From NCBI GenBank assembly GCA_944470555.2, contig OX104128.1, positions 39,911,920 to 39,975,919 on the forward strand: 64,000 nt of DNA. Reading direction: 5' to 3'. Source of the DNA: Heterobilharzia americana. Its lineage: Eukaryota; Platyhelminthes; Trematoda; Strigeidida; Schistosomatidae. This document shows positions 47,058 to 57,400 of the stretch, piece after piece (position 1 is the stretch's first letter; each line of letters starts with the position of its first letter). The notes under the pieces are model-generated. The model did no database searches. It had not been told where the DNA came from and worked only from the letters and a program-made list of their open reading frames with translations. The translations under genes and the position numbers were made by a program.

Positions 47058-47620
47058 TTGGAAACTTTACGTAGAATTCTTGACAATGTTGCGATTATGG
47101 TGGTATTTGAACCCGTAAACTCGCTCAGAAAGAACCTTTGTAGGCTAAAAGGTCTAATAGAGCCAATTAAGCAGATAGCCTAATCTATCAAATACCATAT
47201 AACGATTGCGAGGTCAAGCATATAAAGGTCAAAACGGTTGATCAAGGAAAGTCAGAATAGGAGAGCACAAGAATTTAGCGAAATATACAATGATGGATCC
47301 TACTAAGATTTAGAGAAAAACTTATCTATCGCTCTGCATGCATTAACCCATAATCACACTATAGAGTGGAATAGGGTAACAATTTTAAAATCCAATATAG
47401 CTAGATGGAGGGAAATATTAATCATAGAATCTTTATTCATTGAATCACCACCTAAGATATGTAACAGGAATGATACATCACATGTTGCAGATATCTGGAA
47501 AACTTCATTAGCATTAAGATAAAAGAATGAAGAACTGTTTGACTATATAAAGGTGAAGTTTGAAAGTTGTATGATTACTTTGATATGAGTGTGAGCAGTA
47601 AATTCTGCTCAAAATGCCAT
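47058..47620 (+). mobile_element. Penelope-like element 3' end, inverted partner
   Basis: Plus strand. Homologous to the reverse complement of 46500-47012 but diverged: GLIEPIKQ, LIYQIPYNDCEVKHI, EHKNLAKYTMMDPT, LAHNHT-like and a well-kept tail with EILIIESLFIESPPKICNRN and DTSHVADIWKTSL. It ends near ttctgctcaaaatgccatcc. The GIY-YIG cysteine and YIG are mutated. The two copies lie head to head with about 45 bp between them. Confidence 0.72.
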
Positions 47621-47831
47621 CCAGTGCTTTGTGACGTAAATAATCGAAAATGAAGTTATACTCTACCACAATATCCAAGTTTTACTCTTACACTAAAAAT
47701 CGTGAAAGATGCAAATGGATCTAGTTTACAGCTTCGATAACTGGGAAATGCAGTGATTTTTACTTCTTTTTTTTTAAAACCAGTAAATTACAAAATGAAA
47801 ATCATTTTAAAGATGTATTTCATTTAGCGTA

Positions 47832-48300
47832 CAGATAAATTGCGATACATCCTTGTACATCAATTCAAGTTGCTACACTTCACAGCAGTTCAAAAAGGAA
47901 GCGTATAGAAAAAGAATAATGCTGAAGTCAACGAGAGTGAGTCAGAAGGCAGAATATAAACAAATGAAGGTTATTGAAAATGCTCAGAACTTCGATGATG
48001 ACTAGGAATGCATGTATCAGTATCATTCTGACCGATTCTGAGCTATGTTGCCAAAAAGCATTAATCCCTATCGTCTCAAAGACTTCAGCCAACCAGCCTA
48101 CATCTCTCTATATGGCATAGACCGACAGTCAGACACCTCAAAGATTGACACTGCGTCCTGGTCTGCTCAGTCTTTGTCCGACTTAGATTTCGTAACAAAG
48201 TCGGGAATTTTTGGTTAAGCTCTCCAACTTCTTCAACTGACTCACCCTTCTTGCCTAGTAACCTACAGCCAAGTTGAACATTACTCACATGGTATTTCTA
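47832..48300 (-). mobile_element. CR1-like LINE family 2, 3' end fragment
   Basis: The low edge carries the family block (ttgctacacttcacagcag). Minus-strand frame 48288-48085 reads LLGKKGESVEEVGELNQKF and ends SLRCLTVGLCHIERCRLVG, related to the GKxGKSxDEVVNL and SLTVGLSxVGRCRLPGWGPRD blocks of schistosome LINE RT C-termini. Confidence 0.75.
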
Positions 48301-48774
48301 TCATACGCGAGTGAAAAGATATTGTAACTGTGTATCTAAGCTAATGTTCTATATCAACGCATAATAAGGAATTACTTGACAGCTCAGTCCCTTAGTATTC
48401 ACTCCGTAGTAACTTCAAGGAAGTAAATCACTTGAAAAATCCAAACAATCTAAGCATCAGATAATAATTAACCCTAAAGATACAAACTTCATTGTCCAAC
48501 ATTTTCCCAGAATGTCATAGAAAAACTGTAAAGTTACACATAGATAAATAACTTGTTATAAAATGTCAATAATGATGAAATCTTTGTCTATGGCTTTTTA
48601 TATAAATAAAATAAACAGAATATCAGTGACTAGAATATGGAATCGACACTTTTCTATCAGAGAAAAAATCAAACAAGAGCTTCATTATGTACAAACGACT
48701 TCAATTAACAAATAAAATCGATAAAAATATATCTCCGATTTAAATTCATGGAACCAAATTGACCGACAGACTGA

Positions 48775-49435
48775 TAAAATCAATGTAAGACGTCGCACAT
48801 AGGTGAATCCGCTCAAGTTGCCATACTTCACAGAAGTACACAAAAAACACTTGGATATAAAAGGAGTGATGCCAAAGTAGGTAATGTGAGTGAGTAAACA
48901 ATCTGAAGATAAGGGTTAGTGTGAATATTCAGCTTTAGATGTCAGTGAGTGAATACATCTGCGTCAATGGGATCGATATCCAGCTATATCACCAAGTGTC
49001 CTCAACCACTGATACGTCTCGTCCCGGGGACTCGAACCAGGCAATCTACATCTTCCCATACGGTTCAGGTCAACAGTCAGAGACTTCATCGGCTGGTGCT
49101 TCATTTTCATCTGGTCACCCTTAACCCTTTTCCATCTTAATCTAACTTTCCCCAACACGGCACGTCAAGATAGGTGGTGGTTTAGCATACACAGTATATG
49201 TCCAAGTCATCTCAGTCAACTAAGGTTCACAACCTCGTCAATCGACTTGCCTGCCTTGCCTAGTATCCTCTCTCCCCCGACCTTAACACTGTTCACACGG
49301 TGATTCCACCAAACGCAAGGAGTGCTGCGAAGACCTATGTGACCAAAACCCTTCAACTGCTTCATGTTGTCGACTCTTAACCGCTCACTAAAATACATTC
49401 GCATCATACTCATAATACTCATATAAATCTAGTAA
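48775..49435 (-). mobile_element. CR1-like LINE family 2, 3' end
   Basis: Minus strand. 49422-49216 reads RLRVDNMKQLKGFGHIGLRS, WWNHRVNSVKVGGERILGK and GKSIDEVVNL. 49158-48964 reads KHQPMKSLTVDLNRMGRCRL followed by PGSSPRDETYQWLRTLGDIA. Together these are the RT C-terminal region with a gap of about 60 bp in a third frame. The 3' UTR ends at ctgataaaatcaatgtaaga near 48775. Confidence 0.82.
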
Positions 49436-49724
49436 GTACTAATTAGTACACAGAATACCAGCCAAACTGTTAAGCATAGTAAAAATCATAACAAGAAATT
49501 AGGAAATACGAAAAAGAGTATTCAAGTTAATGGTATTATCAATAGTACCAGCTTATAAAAGGGTAGGAGAAAATCTGAAAATAGTTTTTGTCACTGCTTT
49601 AGACCGATTTTTCTCCCTTTCTTCATTTCTAGTCTTACTGCTTTGTTACCACTTGTTGCGCCGATATATGTGGCAACTTGCAGTAATCCCTCATCCTGTG
49701 TTGAGATTGATTGGTTAATTGCGT

Positions 49725-49905
49725 CATGAAGTGAAATAGGTTGGAAAACCACTGAAAACCTGAGGAAATATGAACGGATGTTTCACCCATATTTAGGACT
49801 CCTCAATAGTGCGCACCCTCGATTACGTGTGGGACCAAGTTTGGGATCACTAGGTCTCGTAACAGCCGAGTTACCACTGAATCATTAGGCTAGGATTCAG
49901 TGGTC
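49725..49905 (-). ncRNA. SINE with decayed hammerhead, minus strand
   Basis: On the minus strand the head contains actcggctgttacgagac and B-box-like caaacttggtcccacac, then gggtgcgcactaTTGAGGAGtcctaaatatgggtGAAACatcc. This parallels gggtgctcactgCTGAGGAGtccc..GAAAC of the 30.9-kb element. The first core base is T instead of C and helix II is imperfect, so it is probably inactive. The tail reads ttcctcaggttttcagtggt. Confidence 0.55.
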
Positions 49906-50274
49906 TACTATTTCCTACTTATATTCATTCGCGACATAGTGGGAACACCACCTAATGTCATGTCTGTGGGTAACAGTTCTCACTCACCCAACTGTTTAAT
50001 GATCTCATGTTGACAATGGTTCTACAGCCGAATTCGAACGGTGATAAAACAAATCAATTCCAATGGACCGTTGATTAAACTGCAAAAGAAGATTATTACG
50101 GATGGCGGAGTGTACAGACGGATGTAAGATAAAAAGATATTCGACATTAGCATTAAAATAAGTAATGTGAACATCCATTTCAATTTAATCTACTTTGAGC
50201 CTTAGTACCTTAAGCTCTTAATCACAGATTTCAACCGTCTCATAAACCTCAAGAAATAACCAGCATTTCTGAGT

Positions 50275-50283
50275 TTATTATTA

Positions 50284-50314
<31 letters not shown>

Positions 50315-51000
50315 TATTAGAACGCAAACAAGATACAGCAAGGGCACCACGAAATGCGCCACAAGAAAACAGTATAACATTATGAAGACAAATGATGAGA
50401 AGCGGATAAGAAAGAAAAACAATGAGGATAACATACTTAGAAGTGCAGTCCAGTAAGATACATTCAAAACAAAACATTCATTACTTTTCAGGAGCATAGG
50501 ATAGAAGGAAGCTACACTATGACCACCACTGGTTTCGATTCTGAGTTATCCGCTTCTTCCATCCAGTCTCACCGGATAGGAGTAATCCTACGGAGACAAC
50601 GATGATCGAATACACAGAGTAGTCGTATATCCTCAGATAGAACAGACTAGGTTTCACAGGCGTAGAGCAGAACTGTTCGCACCGAAGTGCTCTAAACCCG
50701 ACCTTTTACGGTTAGACTAAAGTCGTGACGGACCCAAAGACGACCTAGATTGACGTACGCCACCCTGGCTTTCAATATGCGGTTATAAATCCCATCACTC
50801 ACATCTAAACCAGCACCTACACAACTACCCAGATATACGAACTTTTCGACTGCTTCCAACAGCTCACCACCAATGGTGAGCTCAGGCATTTGTGAGTTAC
50901 TGTATAAGGATTCTTCTACTTCAAATAAACGAGGATCAAAACCGGGATAAATTAACCCTTTTCTAAAACAAACACAGGATGGGCACATGCATTATTGCAG
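50275..51000 (-). mobile_element. CR1-like LINE family 1, 3' end fragment
   Basis: It ends in a (TTA)n tract, an AAT tail on the minus strand, at 50275-50319. Minus frames give CNECFVLNVSYWTALL-like 3' sequence (50497-50249), as in the 37-kb copy, and further upstream 50988-50692: MPELTIGGELLEAVEKFVYL, then GSCVGAGLDVSDGIYNRILK and ARVAYVNLGRLW. Between them some RT sequence is deleted. This fragment keeps parts (EAVEKFVYLGSC) that are broken in the other two copies. Confidence 0.82.
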
Positions 51001-51374
51001 TCATGTTCCCCTACAGGGATAAAAGTAGTAGAGAAACGCCTACATGGTCAACACTAGTCACCAGTGGAAATGCACAAAAAGAATGACTAAGTATCTTCAT
51101 GTTGAGTTAAATTTTATAATACAAGAAAGGTAGATGAAAGTGTAGTTGCATGTACCAAAATCGAAGCCTTAAGTATTTCATGCATCAATCACAAAAGAAA
51201 TAGCTTTAGTCTGCTGGAAACTTGGTAACTAACAAGACTAGGTGAAAGAAAGCTGTAAGATATAATGAGAAATGCATTCACCGAAAAAATGACCGATCTA
51301 CTACTTTACGACAATAATAATAATAATAAGGTGAAATACATCATTCACTCATATGAAAATATGCATGAACTAAC

Positions 51375-51573
51375 CTAACTTGTGTTTCATAACTATTTCA
51401 GTCCGATCTATTTCACGTACATCGAATCCAGGATCCATGCGTAACTCTGAACTTGTTTTATCCCGTTTAGGTGCTGGATACAATAATGTACACGCCAAAC
51501 CGTCTGAGTGCTTCTCGTGGTGATGGACAAGTTCAGAGACTGAGGCAAACTTGTTCGATTCAATAACAAAGTA
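51375..51573 (-). CDS. ABL: Abl exon: end of SH2, SH2-kinase linker, start of kinase domain
   Basis: 199 nt: 66 codons plus one G. The acceptor is attctttag before TACTTTGTT and the donor is TTAG/GTTAGT. It encodes the last SH2 strands and helix (FASVSELVHHH, then DGLACTLLYPAPKR), the linker, and REIDRTEIVMKHKL, the first N-lobe strand. YPAPKR and the RTxIxMKHKLG entry are characteristic of Abl rather than Src, Tec or Csk kinases. The linker is a few residues longer than in human ABL1 and lacks an obvious counterpart of the human linker tyrosine: where human has VYGVSPNYDKW, this reads SELRMDPGFDV. The terminal G is completed by GA of the 40607 exon. Confidence 0.95.
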
Positions 51574-52591
51574 CTAAAGAATAATGTATGAAAAAATGGC
51601 AGAGAAAAACATAAACATTATTCAGAAGGAGAACGATCAGAAATATGGTTGGATATGTACATAGTCTTACAAAGGATATTGAATTTGAAATTAAGTAGTA
51701 ATGATAGTAGTTTTCATCCACTCAACAACAACAAAAAACAGAATTTTCAATAACTGGATTAAACAAAAATCTTTGTACCAAATCAGAGTTTAGTAATGAT
51801 CTATTACATCGGAGTGATAGGAAACGGTCTAAATCGAAATAATCATTCCAAGTCATCAGCCGCCAAGATAAAAGCTTTAAATTTCAACCTTGGTTTCATA
51901 TTAGTGTACGAGTAGAAATGCCTTATTGAACAATTTTCCCCTTCAACCAACCAATGAAAATAAATATCCAACTTCGGACCTTGTGCCTTTATTTCCTGAA
52001 AAAAAAACTCCACACAAATGATGTTTTTTGTTAAATAAAGTCGTCTTCCTTACAGTCACAGACCGGTCTTTGTTTTCTAATTTTCGCGACTCAATGAAGT
52101 ATCAGGTCTGAAGGAGAACAGTCACTATTTGTATCCGGCCCAAGTGTCTCATTGCGTTAATAGCGTTCTCGTATTTCGCATTATTCTGTCAGTCACTTCC
52201 ATTCGGTTACTTCACAGGGCATTGTGTACCTAATCCATATTAAACATGTCAATGAAGATGTTGTGCATTGTGGAATGGGCTAATGTATTATAGGCAAATA
52301 TTTCATGAAAAGTTTACACTCTACGATAAGTTTTTACTTTGGTTATATTTCGAGCACAATTACTGCCCATGATCATATCAACAGTTGGAATTTTTAGCAA
52401 TATTAATTGTTGTCATTACGGGCAACAATTCTGCTCGAAATATTATTAAAATAAAAACTTATCATTGAGTGTAAACTTTTCATTAAAAAGTTTATTTATA
52501 GTACATTAAATCTAGACTACATTTTGTACAAACCCTACTAATTAAAACTACAAGTATAGTGCATTAAAAAGTGAATAAAAACTGAACTTAC
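51574..52591 (-). other. Abl intron interrupting SH2
   Basis: 1.0 kb. It holds the small palindrome at 52308-52490. The remainder is AT-rich with no recognised feature. Confidence 0.8.
52308..52490. repeat. Small palindromic element with Penelope-like terminal motif
   Basis: Left arm about 52308-52384 (tgaaaagtttacactctac, then gataagtttttac and atttcgagcacaatt) is an imperfect reverse complement of the right arm about 52411-52487, with a loop of about 26 bp. The motif near tctgctcgaaat also ends the Penelope-like copies at 46.51 and 47.61 kb, suggesting a non-autonomous derivative. No coding content. Confidence 0.65.
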
Positions 52592-53019
52592 TAAATTGGA
52601 ATCATCACGATGAATACGATAGTGCCATATTTGTCCTTCATAACGCAAACTTATAGTTAATTGACCAGGATGACTTTCTGATTCTCGGACAAGAAAACTG
52701 CCTGTAATTCCACTATTGAGTAAATACTCTGCATAACTGCGTTGAATAGCTCCATGATACCACTTTTCTGATTCCAATCCTACTCCAGCCAAACTGCCTT
52801 GACTACCATTACAGCTTACATCACGACTAATAGCTTGTTGGAAAGTGAGTGAACTACCAGAAGCTGATCCAGTATTTAAATTAGTACACTGGTCATTGGG
52901 ATTAACAGGAATGCGACCCGTATAGTTTGTTGGTATCCAACCGCGATCATTAGTTCTTAGGCATTCAACATCAGCCCAATCACCATCTGCACTGTAACCA
53001 AATAAGTATAAGTGGTCAC
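52592..53019 (-). CDS. ABL: Abl exon: second half of SH3, long connector, most of SH2
   Basis: 428 nt: two bases of a split Gly codon plus 142 codons. The acceptor is atctatctag before GTGACC and the donor is AATTTA/GTAAGT. Local residues 1-32 finish SH3: the GDW tryptophan at 14 and GWIPTNY at 26-32, equivalent to GWVPSNY in human ABL1. Residues 38-84 form a Ser/Gly/Asn-rich connector far longer than in human ABL1. SH2 starts at EKWYHG (84-89) and contains FLVRES at 108-113, where Arg111 is the phosphotyrosine-binding arginine, then ISLRYEG and HYRIH. The reading frame is open throughout, so the connector looks coding, although a very short unspliced intron inside it cannot be excluded without cDNA. 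Confidence 0.95.
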
Positions 53020-53204
53020 CTAGATAGATGTAAAACAAATAATGAAAAGCGGGAAAAATGAAGTAAATGCAGCATGAAATTTGAGTGAAACTTTGCATAT
53101 CACCAACAAAACTTTTTTTAAATGACAAAAGTCCCATGTTAATTCACAACTGAATTTTTAGCATTTTATACCAAAGATAGGGAGATCCATTTCCCGATGG
53201 TTTT

Positions 53205-53290
53205 TCATACCCCTCGCTGATGAGTGCCAACAAGTACAAAACCTAAGTCCAGGGCCTCCTGACAACTAACTCCCACTATCTGAAGCTAAA
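53205..53290 (-). repeat. Dispersed repeat (inverted partner at 40350-40450)
   Basis: On the minus strand: ggccctggacttaggt and gttggcactcatcagcg, matching the plus strand at 40376-40415. Confidence 0.55.
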
Positions 53291-53669
53291 AAGAGGGACA
53301 TACTTCAGAAATGCATGTCTTTGACAAATGGTTAGAAAAAAAAACAGATTATAGTCATAGAAGCTGAATAGCCAAGTTGTGATTTCTCCTAGTCATAACG
53401 TTTGCTTATATTCAGTTAAACATTCCCCAAAACACAAACGAATTAATGATCAAAAGGACTGGTAATTTAACTATATAATATCCTGTATCGTACCGTAACA
53501 TCTAACTCAATAAAACTACTACTTACATACAATGAATGGAACTCTGAATGATGCAGATAGAAATCATTTAGCTGAGTGTACACATTAATCAAGATTGAAT
53601 TGAAAGTATGGTGCGAAATACGAAACGAAACGAACGAAACGCACTCAGCTACCTTGTACACAACCATGC

Positions 53670-53815
53670 AGTAGGCGGCAGTGAGTCACAACTATTGTGT
53701 GAGGGCTAGTGATGCCACCTGGCTGACCAAACCTCGGTAGGTGGGGCGGGGCCCGAACCCGTGACACAACGGTTGGTAGTCATCTTCCTAAAACAGTGAC
53801 CCCCAGCTTCATGCT
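53670..53815 (-). repeat. tRNA-like SINE (inverted)
   Basis: On the minus strand: gggggtcactgttttagg (head), cgggttcgggccccgcccca (B-box region), then cctaccgaggtttggtcagc and ccctcacacaatagttgtga. Related to 27665-27830. Confidence 0.62.
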
Positions 53816-54972
53816 ACAAAATGACAGCGAGAATTCAAGGTTTTGAAAACTTCAAGCACCATGACGTAACTTTTTGTTGTCCTCTGCTTACTTGCATCCT
53901 CATTAGCTGATGAAAGAGACATGTGATAATCCAAAAAACAAGCAAAAGAGTGAGCTGTTTATTTACTTTAGATGGAGCGGACTAAAATTGACTACATCAC
54001 CTGAAGTACACGCCTACAGTTCATCGGGTCATCATAAAGTCATTTACATATAAACAATTAAGCAGCAAACTGTTGCGCCTCCTAAGGATTACAACTTCAG
54101 TAATTTCATAGTTACTGAAAATGGGACACGGTAGATAATCAACAACCAATAACTAATTCGTCCCAACTATACAGAACAACGGACTTGTTATATCTGACTG
54201 ACGAGCATCAAAGAGCAAAAAACTTAATTCCGTGGCATTATTTCGACTGACAAAGAGATCTGACAGTATGAATTAAAGTCTAGCTGACCACCTGTTGTCA
54301 AAATTCCGTAAAGCATAAGCATTTGAGTAACCAGTATTCAGTTATAACACGAGATCTCTTTTAAAATACAAGTCATATTACACTGGCATAATCGTTTTTA
54401 CCAGGGGAATTAGGGTTGAAAGACTAACCAATCAAAACAGCAGATTTTGCGAATCATCTCTAACCTGATCCGAGTCTCGAACACTGTACCTTTTCAGTTA
54501 GTTATCGACTATGGGGTATTAATTTCAATGATACATACTTTCTCATCCTTGTACTTATCAAGATATTGTTTTCTGTTCTGCCTTGTGATTTAGTTCAGTA
54601 GAGTTAGTAGCAGTTTTGTGATACAGTGGTAGTTTCATCAATATTCACGGTCAGAAAGTTTGTCCACAGAAGTGAAGCTTTAACAAACCCATAATATGTA
54701 ATCTTGATGCAACTAAAATAACCGGTACATGTTTTTATACTCCAGAACATATATTTGCCCAGTTAGTTATCCAGGTCAAAGTAGTCAGAACAGGCTATAA
54801 ACGATAACCAATTGTTTGAAAGCTGAGTTCTAAAACATTCAATGAGCCACACCTACAATTACGTGTGAAATTGACGGAGTACACAAAAGGATATTTGAAA
54901 AGAATTCCAGAGCTTCTTTAAATACAGTTTTAGGGTGAATTAAGTAAACATAGAATGGTCTAGGTAACTTAC

Positions 54973-55137
54973 CCTTCTCGACTCGGATTTGTGACTGATT
55001 ATCTATTGCGTTAGGTGGGAAAAAATCAAACAAAGCAACCAATATCTGGTCATTTAGTTGGTTTATCTGTGGTAGTTGCACTAAAGGAGAACCTTTGAAG
55101 TTTGTGCCCGGACCATGTTCTTGAAAGCAAGACGTAG
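54973..55137 (-). CDS. ABL: Abl exon: N-terminal segment and first half of SH3
   Basis: 165 nt, 55 codons. The acceptor reads ttttcag before CTACGTCTTG and the donor is AAGG/GTAAGT. The exon starts after one borrowed base and ends with one base of the next codon. Local residues 1-30 are a Gly/Pro/Gln-rich leader. Residues 31-38 (ILVALFDF) are the ALYDF-type first SH3 strand, matching LFVALYDF of human ABL1, followed by an RT-loop-like stretch ending VEKG. The last G joins GT of the 53019 exon to make the Gly before DHLYLFGYS. The SH3 domain binds PxxP ligands and, in human ABL1, clamps the kinase off. The exon carrying the start codon is not identified with confidence. Confidence 0.9.
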
Positions 55138-55204
55138 CTGAAAACGAAAATTGATTAAGAAAATGTACATAGCTGTAAAAAAATATCGGTTTAAAACAAG
55201 TCGG

Positions 55205-57400
55205 TTTTTCACAAACGGACACAAAATCAACGGACCTCGTACAAGAGCGCATCAATCCAATTGCCATACTTCATAGTAGGATGCAAAGAACAAATGGAAA
55301 GAAAAAACTGACATCAAAGTAAACAAAGGTGTATGGGGGGGGAGTAAAACTTTTTAAATCAAGGTTACTGAAAATACTTAAGCCTTACAAGATGTAAAAG
55401 AGTGAATATATCTGCCCCATTGTGATTGATTTATAGCCATGCCACCGAGGGTTGCAAAGTATTGATTCCTATAACTTCCAGCACCCCGATGACGCAGCCT
55501 ACACATATTCACATGGCTCAGGCCAACAGTCAGAGACCTCATAGACTGGTGTAACGTCTTGTACTGGTCACAATAAGCACTCTTTCAACCTAATCCAGCA
55601 TGTGCTAGCTGTGCACGTTGAGGTAGGCGGTGGCTTGGCATGCGCAGTACATGTCCAAGTTATCTCAGTAGACAATGCTTACTATTGTACAGTACGGCAT
55701 ATTGAGTCATTCACTTCTGTGAGGAATTCTACGCTATTTTTAGTTATTCTAGTCAGCAGTAGACCAATTCAGGAGCATTATCTTACATTTGACAAGTGAC
55801 ACCGAGACGCATGCCGACCAAACATACTCAGATTTCTCCTCAATGCGTTCATCCACGTCTTCACCCTGAAGGACAATATTGCCTGCATACTACAAATCAG
55901 TCACATGACCTACAGGGAATAGGTTCACCTCTCTGAAGTCACACTTAACTACGCTCATCTCCATCAGCACGTCTATGACTAAGTCAAGTAGCAACAGTGA
56001 AGGTGTGTCCCTAGCAAACACCACTACTTGTCATCAATTCACATCGCAACCCCACATAGCCACTCTCACACGGCTACTCGAGTTCCAGTGGAGAATTGTG
56101 ATTAGCATTACATACTTCATCATATACATACTACCTTCGCAGTCACACACTGACACAACACTTCACAGTCGACTGAATCAAATACCGCCTCCATGTCAAC
56201 AAATATCCCACCTGTCAAACGTTGGCCGGCAGGCATGTCTGTGTTCCAGAACCCGTCAGAGGGTCGAAATCTCATCCATCAACCCTCGTACACGTCTACC
56301 TCAAACGTGACTGGTTTTTTCAAATTTGCTGTTCTCGAATTCCACCTAGACGTCGGATAACTATGGACCCTAGGATCTTCGACACAATCAATATCGGTCA
56401 AACTAATTCCCCTCTGGTTGTCACAAGATTTCTCCCCCTCCTCATACACTGGGATGATCAGTCAAGTACACCAATCTGACGCAACTACCTCTCATTCCCA
56501 TACACTAACTAGTACTTTCGTCACTTTAATCACCATTTTTTTACCTCCATTCTTGAAAACTTCGAGTGGCAAATTGTCAGGTTCTGCTGTCTGATTGATA
56601 TCATTTCAGGTTTCATTCAACTTTCTCAACCACAAGGAAAGTTGGAGGACCGACATCTAAGTTACATTTACGTCTAGGCTGGATATTGGGCAACTGCAGA
56701 CTTGTCTAAAGCCAGTCGAGCTGTGTTTCAGTGTTCTGACCAACATTCTAGTCGCTTGTCCCGGGAAGCTATCAGTGTCCCATCCTTTTCGGTGATGGTT
56801 TCACTCCCTGTCTTCTTCTTTTTGATACTATCCTTAATAAACTCAAGTAGTTACCGAATGCTACCCTTCTCCATCTCTCTAGTTCTCACCAATCACCACT
56901 GCTCACGATCGATGCGAAAACCCATGGTCAACTTATGTTTGCGTTTCTCTTGCGCTCCATCGCGGTCACAGCCAGATGGAGTTAGTCATACGACATCAAT
57001 CTTTTCGGATGACGTTGCAGAAATCAAATGACGTTTGCTAACATTCGGGTGTAGGTTACCAACTGTCTTTACCGCTCTTTCCACAGCAGATTTAATATCA
57101 CAACAGGTTTTCTCACGATGAGCATTGCTATCACATTCAGACAAATGCTTAGCTAACTCCTCTCTAAATGCATACTTCGCGTTCCCATCTCCCAATCGAG
57201 TAGAGATAGGCCCCCACTGTCTCCTGTTTCCTCTGACCAGTAAAGGTGCAGACATACACGAACCTATAATAGCGCATGGTCGGAGTCCAAACTGGTACTC
57301 CAGAAAGAGCAGCAATCCTCCACCGATCCTCTTCAACGATGGCTTATAGCAATATGATGTATGTGTCCATCGTTGGTTTAATGTCGGCGGACGCCATGCC
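55205..57400 (-). mobile_element. CR1-like LINE family 2, longest copy, decayed
   Basis: The 3' end at 55205-55290 has the family block (acacaaaatcaacggacc). RT traces include VGHVTDL and the YAGN version of the YADD box at about 55930-55870. A linker with a long open frame lies at 57402-56986: RWTHTSYCYKPSLKRIGGG, AIIGSCMSAPLLVRGNRRQW, LGDGNAKYAFREELAKHLSE and HPNVSKRHLISATSSEKID. The first part resembles the C-terminal end of the endonuclease region. The N-terminal endonuclease is not seen. 5'-truncated near 57.4 kb. Confidence 0.8.

Larger units (their letters stand above)
40608..51374 (-). other. Abl intron (40531 exon to 51375 exon)
   Basis: 10.8-kb intron, the largest here. It contains a fold-back tRNA-like SINE (41700-42030), a tRNA-like SINE (44140-44290), a SINE fragment (45390-45590), an inverted pair of Penelope-like ends (46500-47620), LINE 3' ends (47832-48300, 48775-49435 and 50275-51000) and a hammerhead SINE (49725-49905). 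40608-41699, 42031-44139 and 44291-45389 hold nothing recognised, apart from a possible LINE-tail trace near 43240-43330. Confidence 0.8.
53020..54972 (-). other. Abl intron interrupting SH3
   Basis: 2.0 kb. It contains a dispersed repeat (53205-53290) and a tRNA-like SINE (53670-53815). 53816-54972 shows nothing recognised. Confidence 0.8.
9021..55137 (-). other. ABL: Abl-family tyrosine kinase gene, span of recognised coding exons
   Basis: Nine coding exons on the minus strand read in order as SH3, SH2, kinase, proline-rich tail and F-actin-binding domain, the architecture specific to Abl among cytoplasmic tyrosine kinases. Exons, upper to lower coordinate: 55137-54973, 53019-52592, 51573-51375, 40607-40531, 32641-32464, 30054-29714, 22355-22062, 18077-17562, 10543-9021. 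All junctions are GT/AG and the phases agree, except that about 88 nt are missing between the fourth and fifth. Recognised coding sequence totals 3721 nt, about 1240 residues. Abl kinases phosphorylate tyrosines and link receptor signalling to the actin cytoskeleton. Schistosomes are known to have more than one Abl gene; I cannot say which paralogue this is. Introns range from about 0.8 to 11 kb and hold nearly all the transposons. Confidence 0.95.

Noticed and set aside
50281..50319. (TTA)n tract as a standalone microsatellite locus
   Set aside because: It is the 3' tail of the minus-strand LINE fragment ending there.
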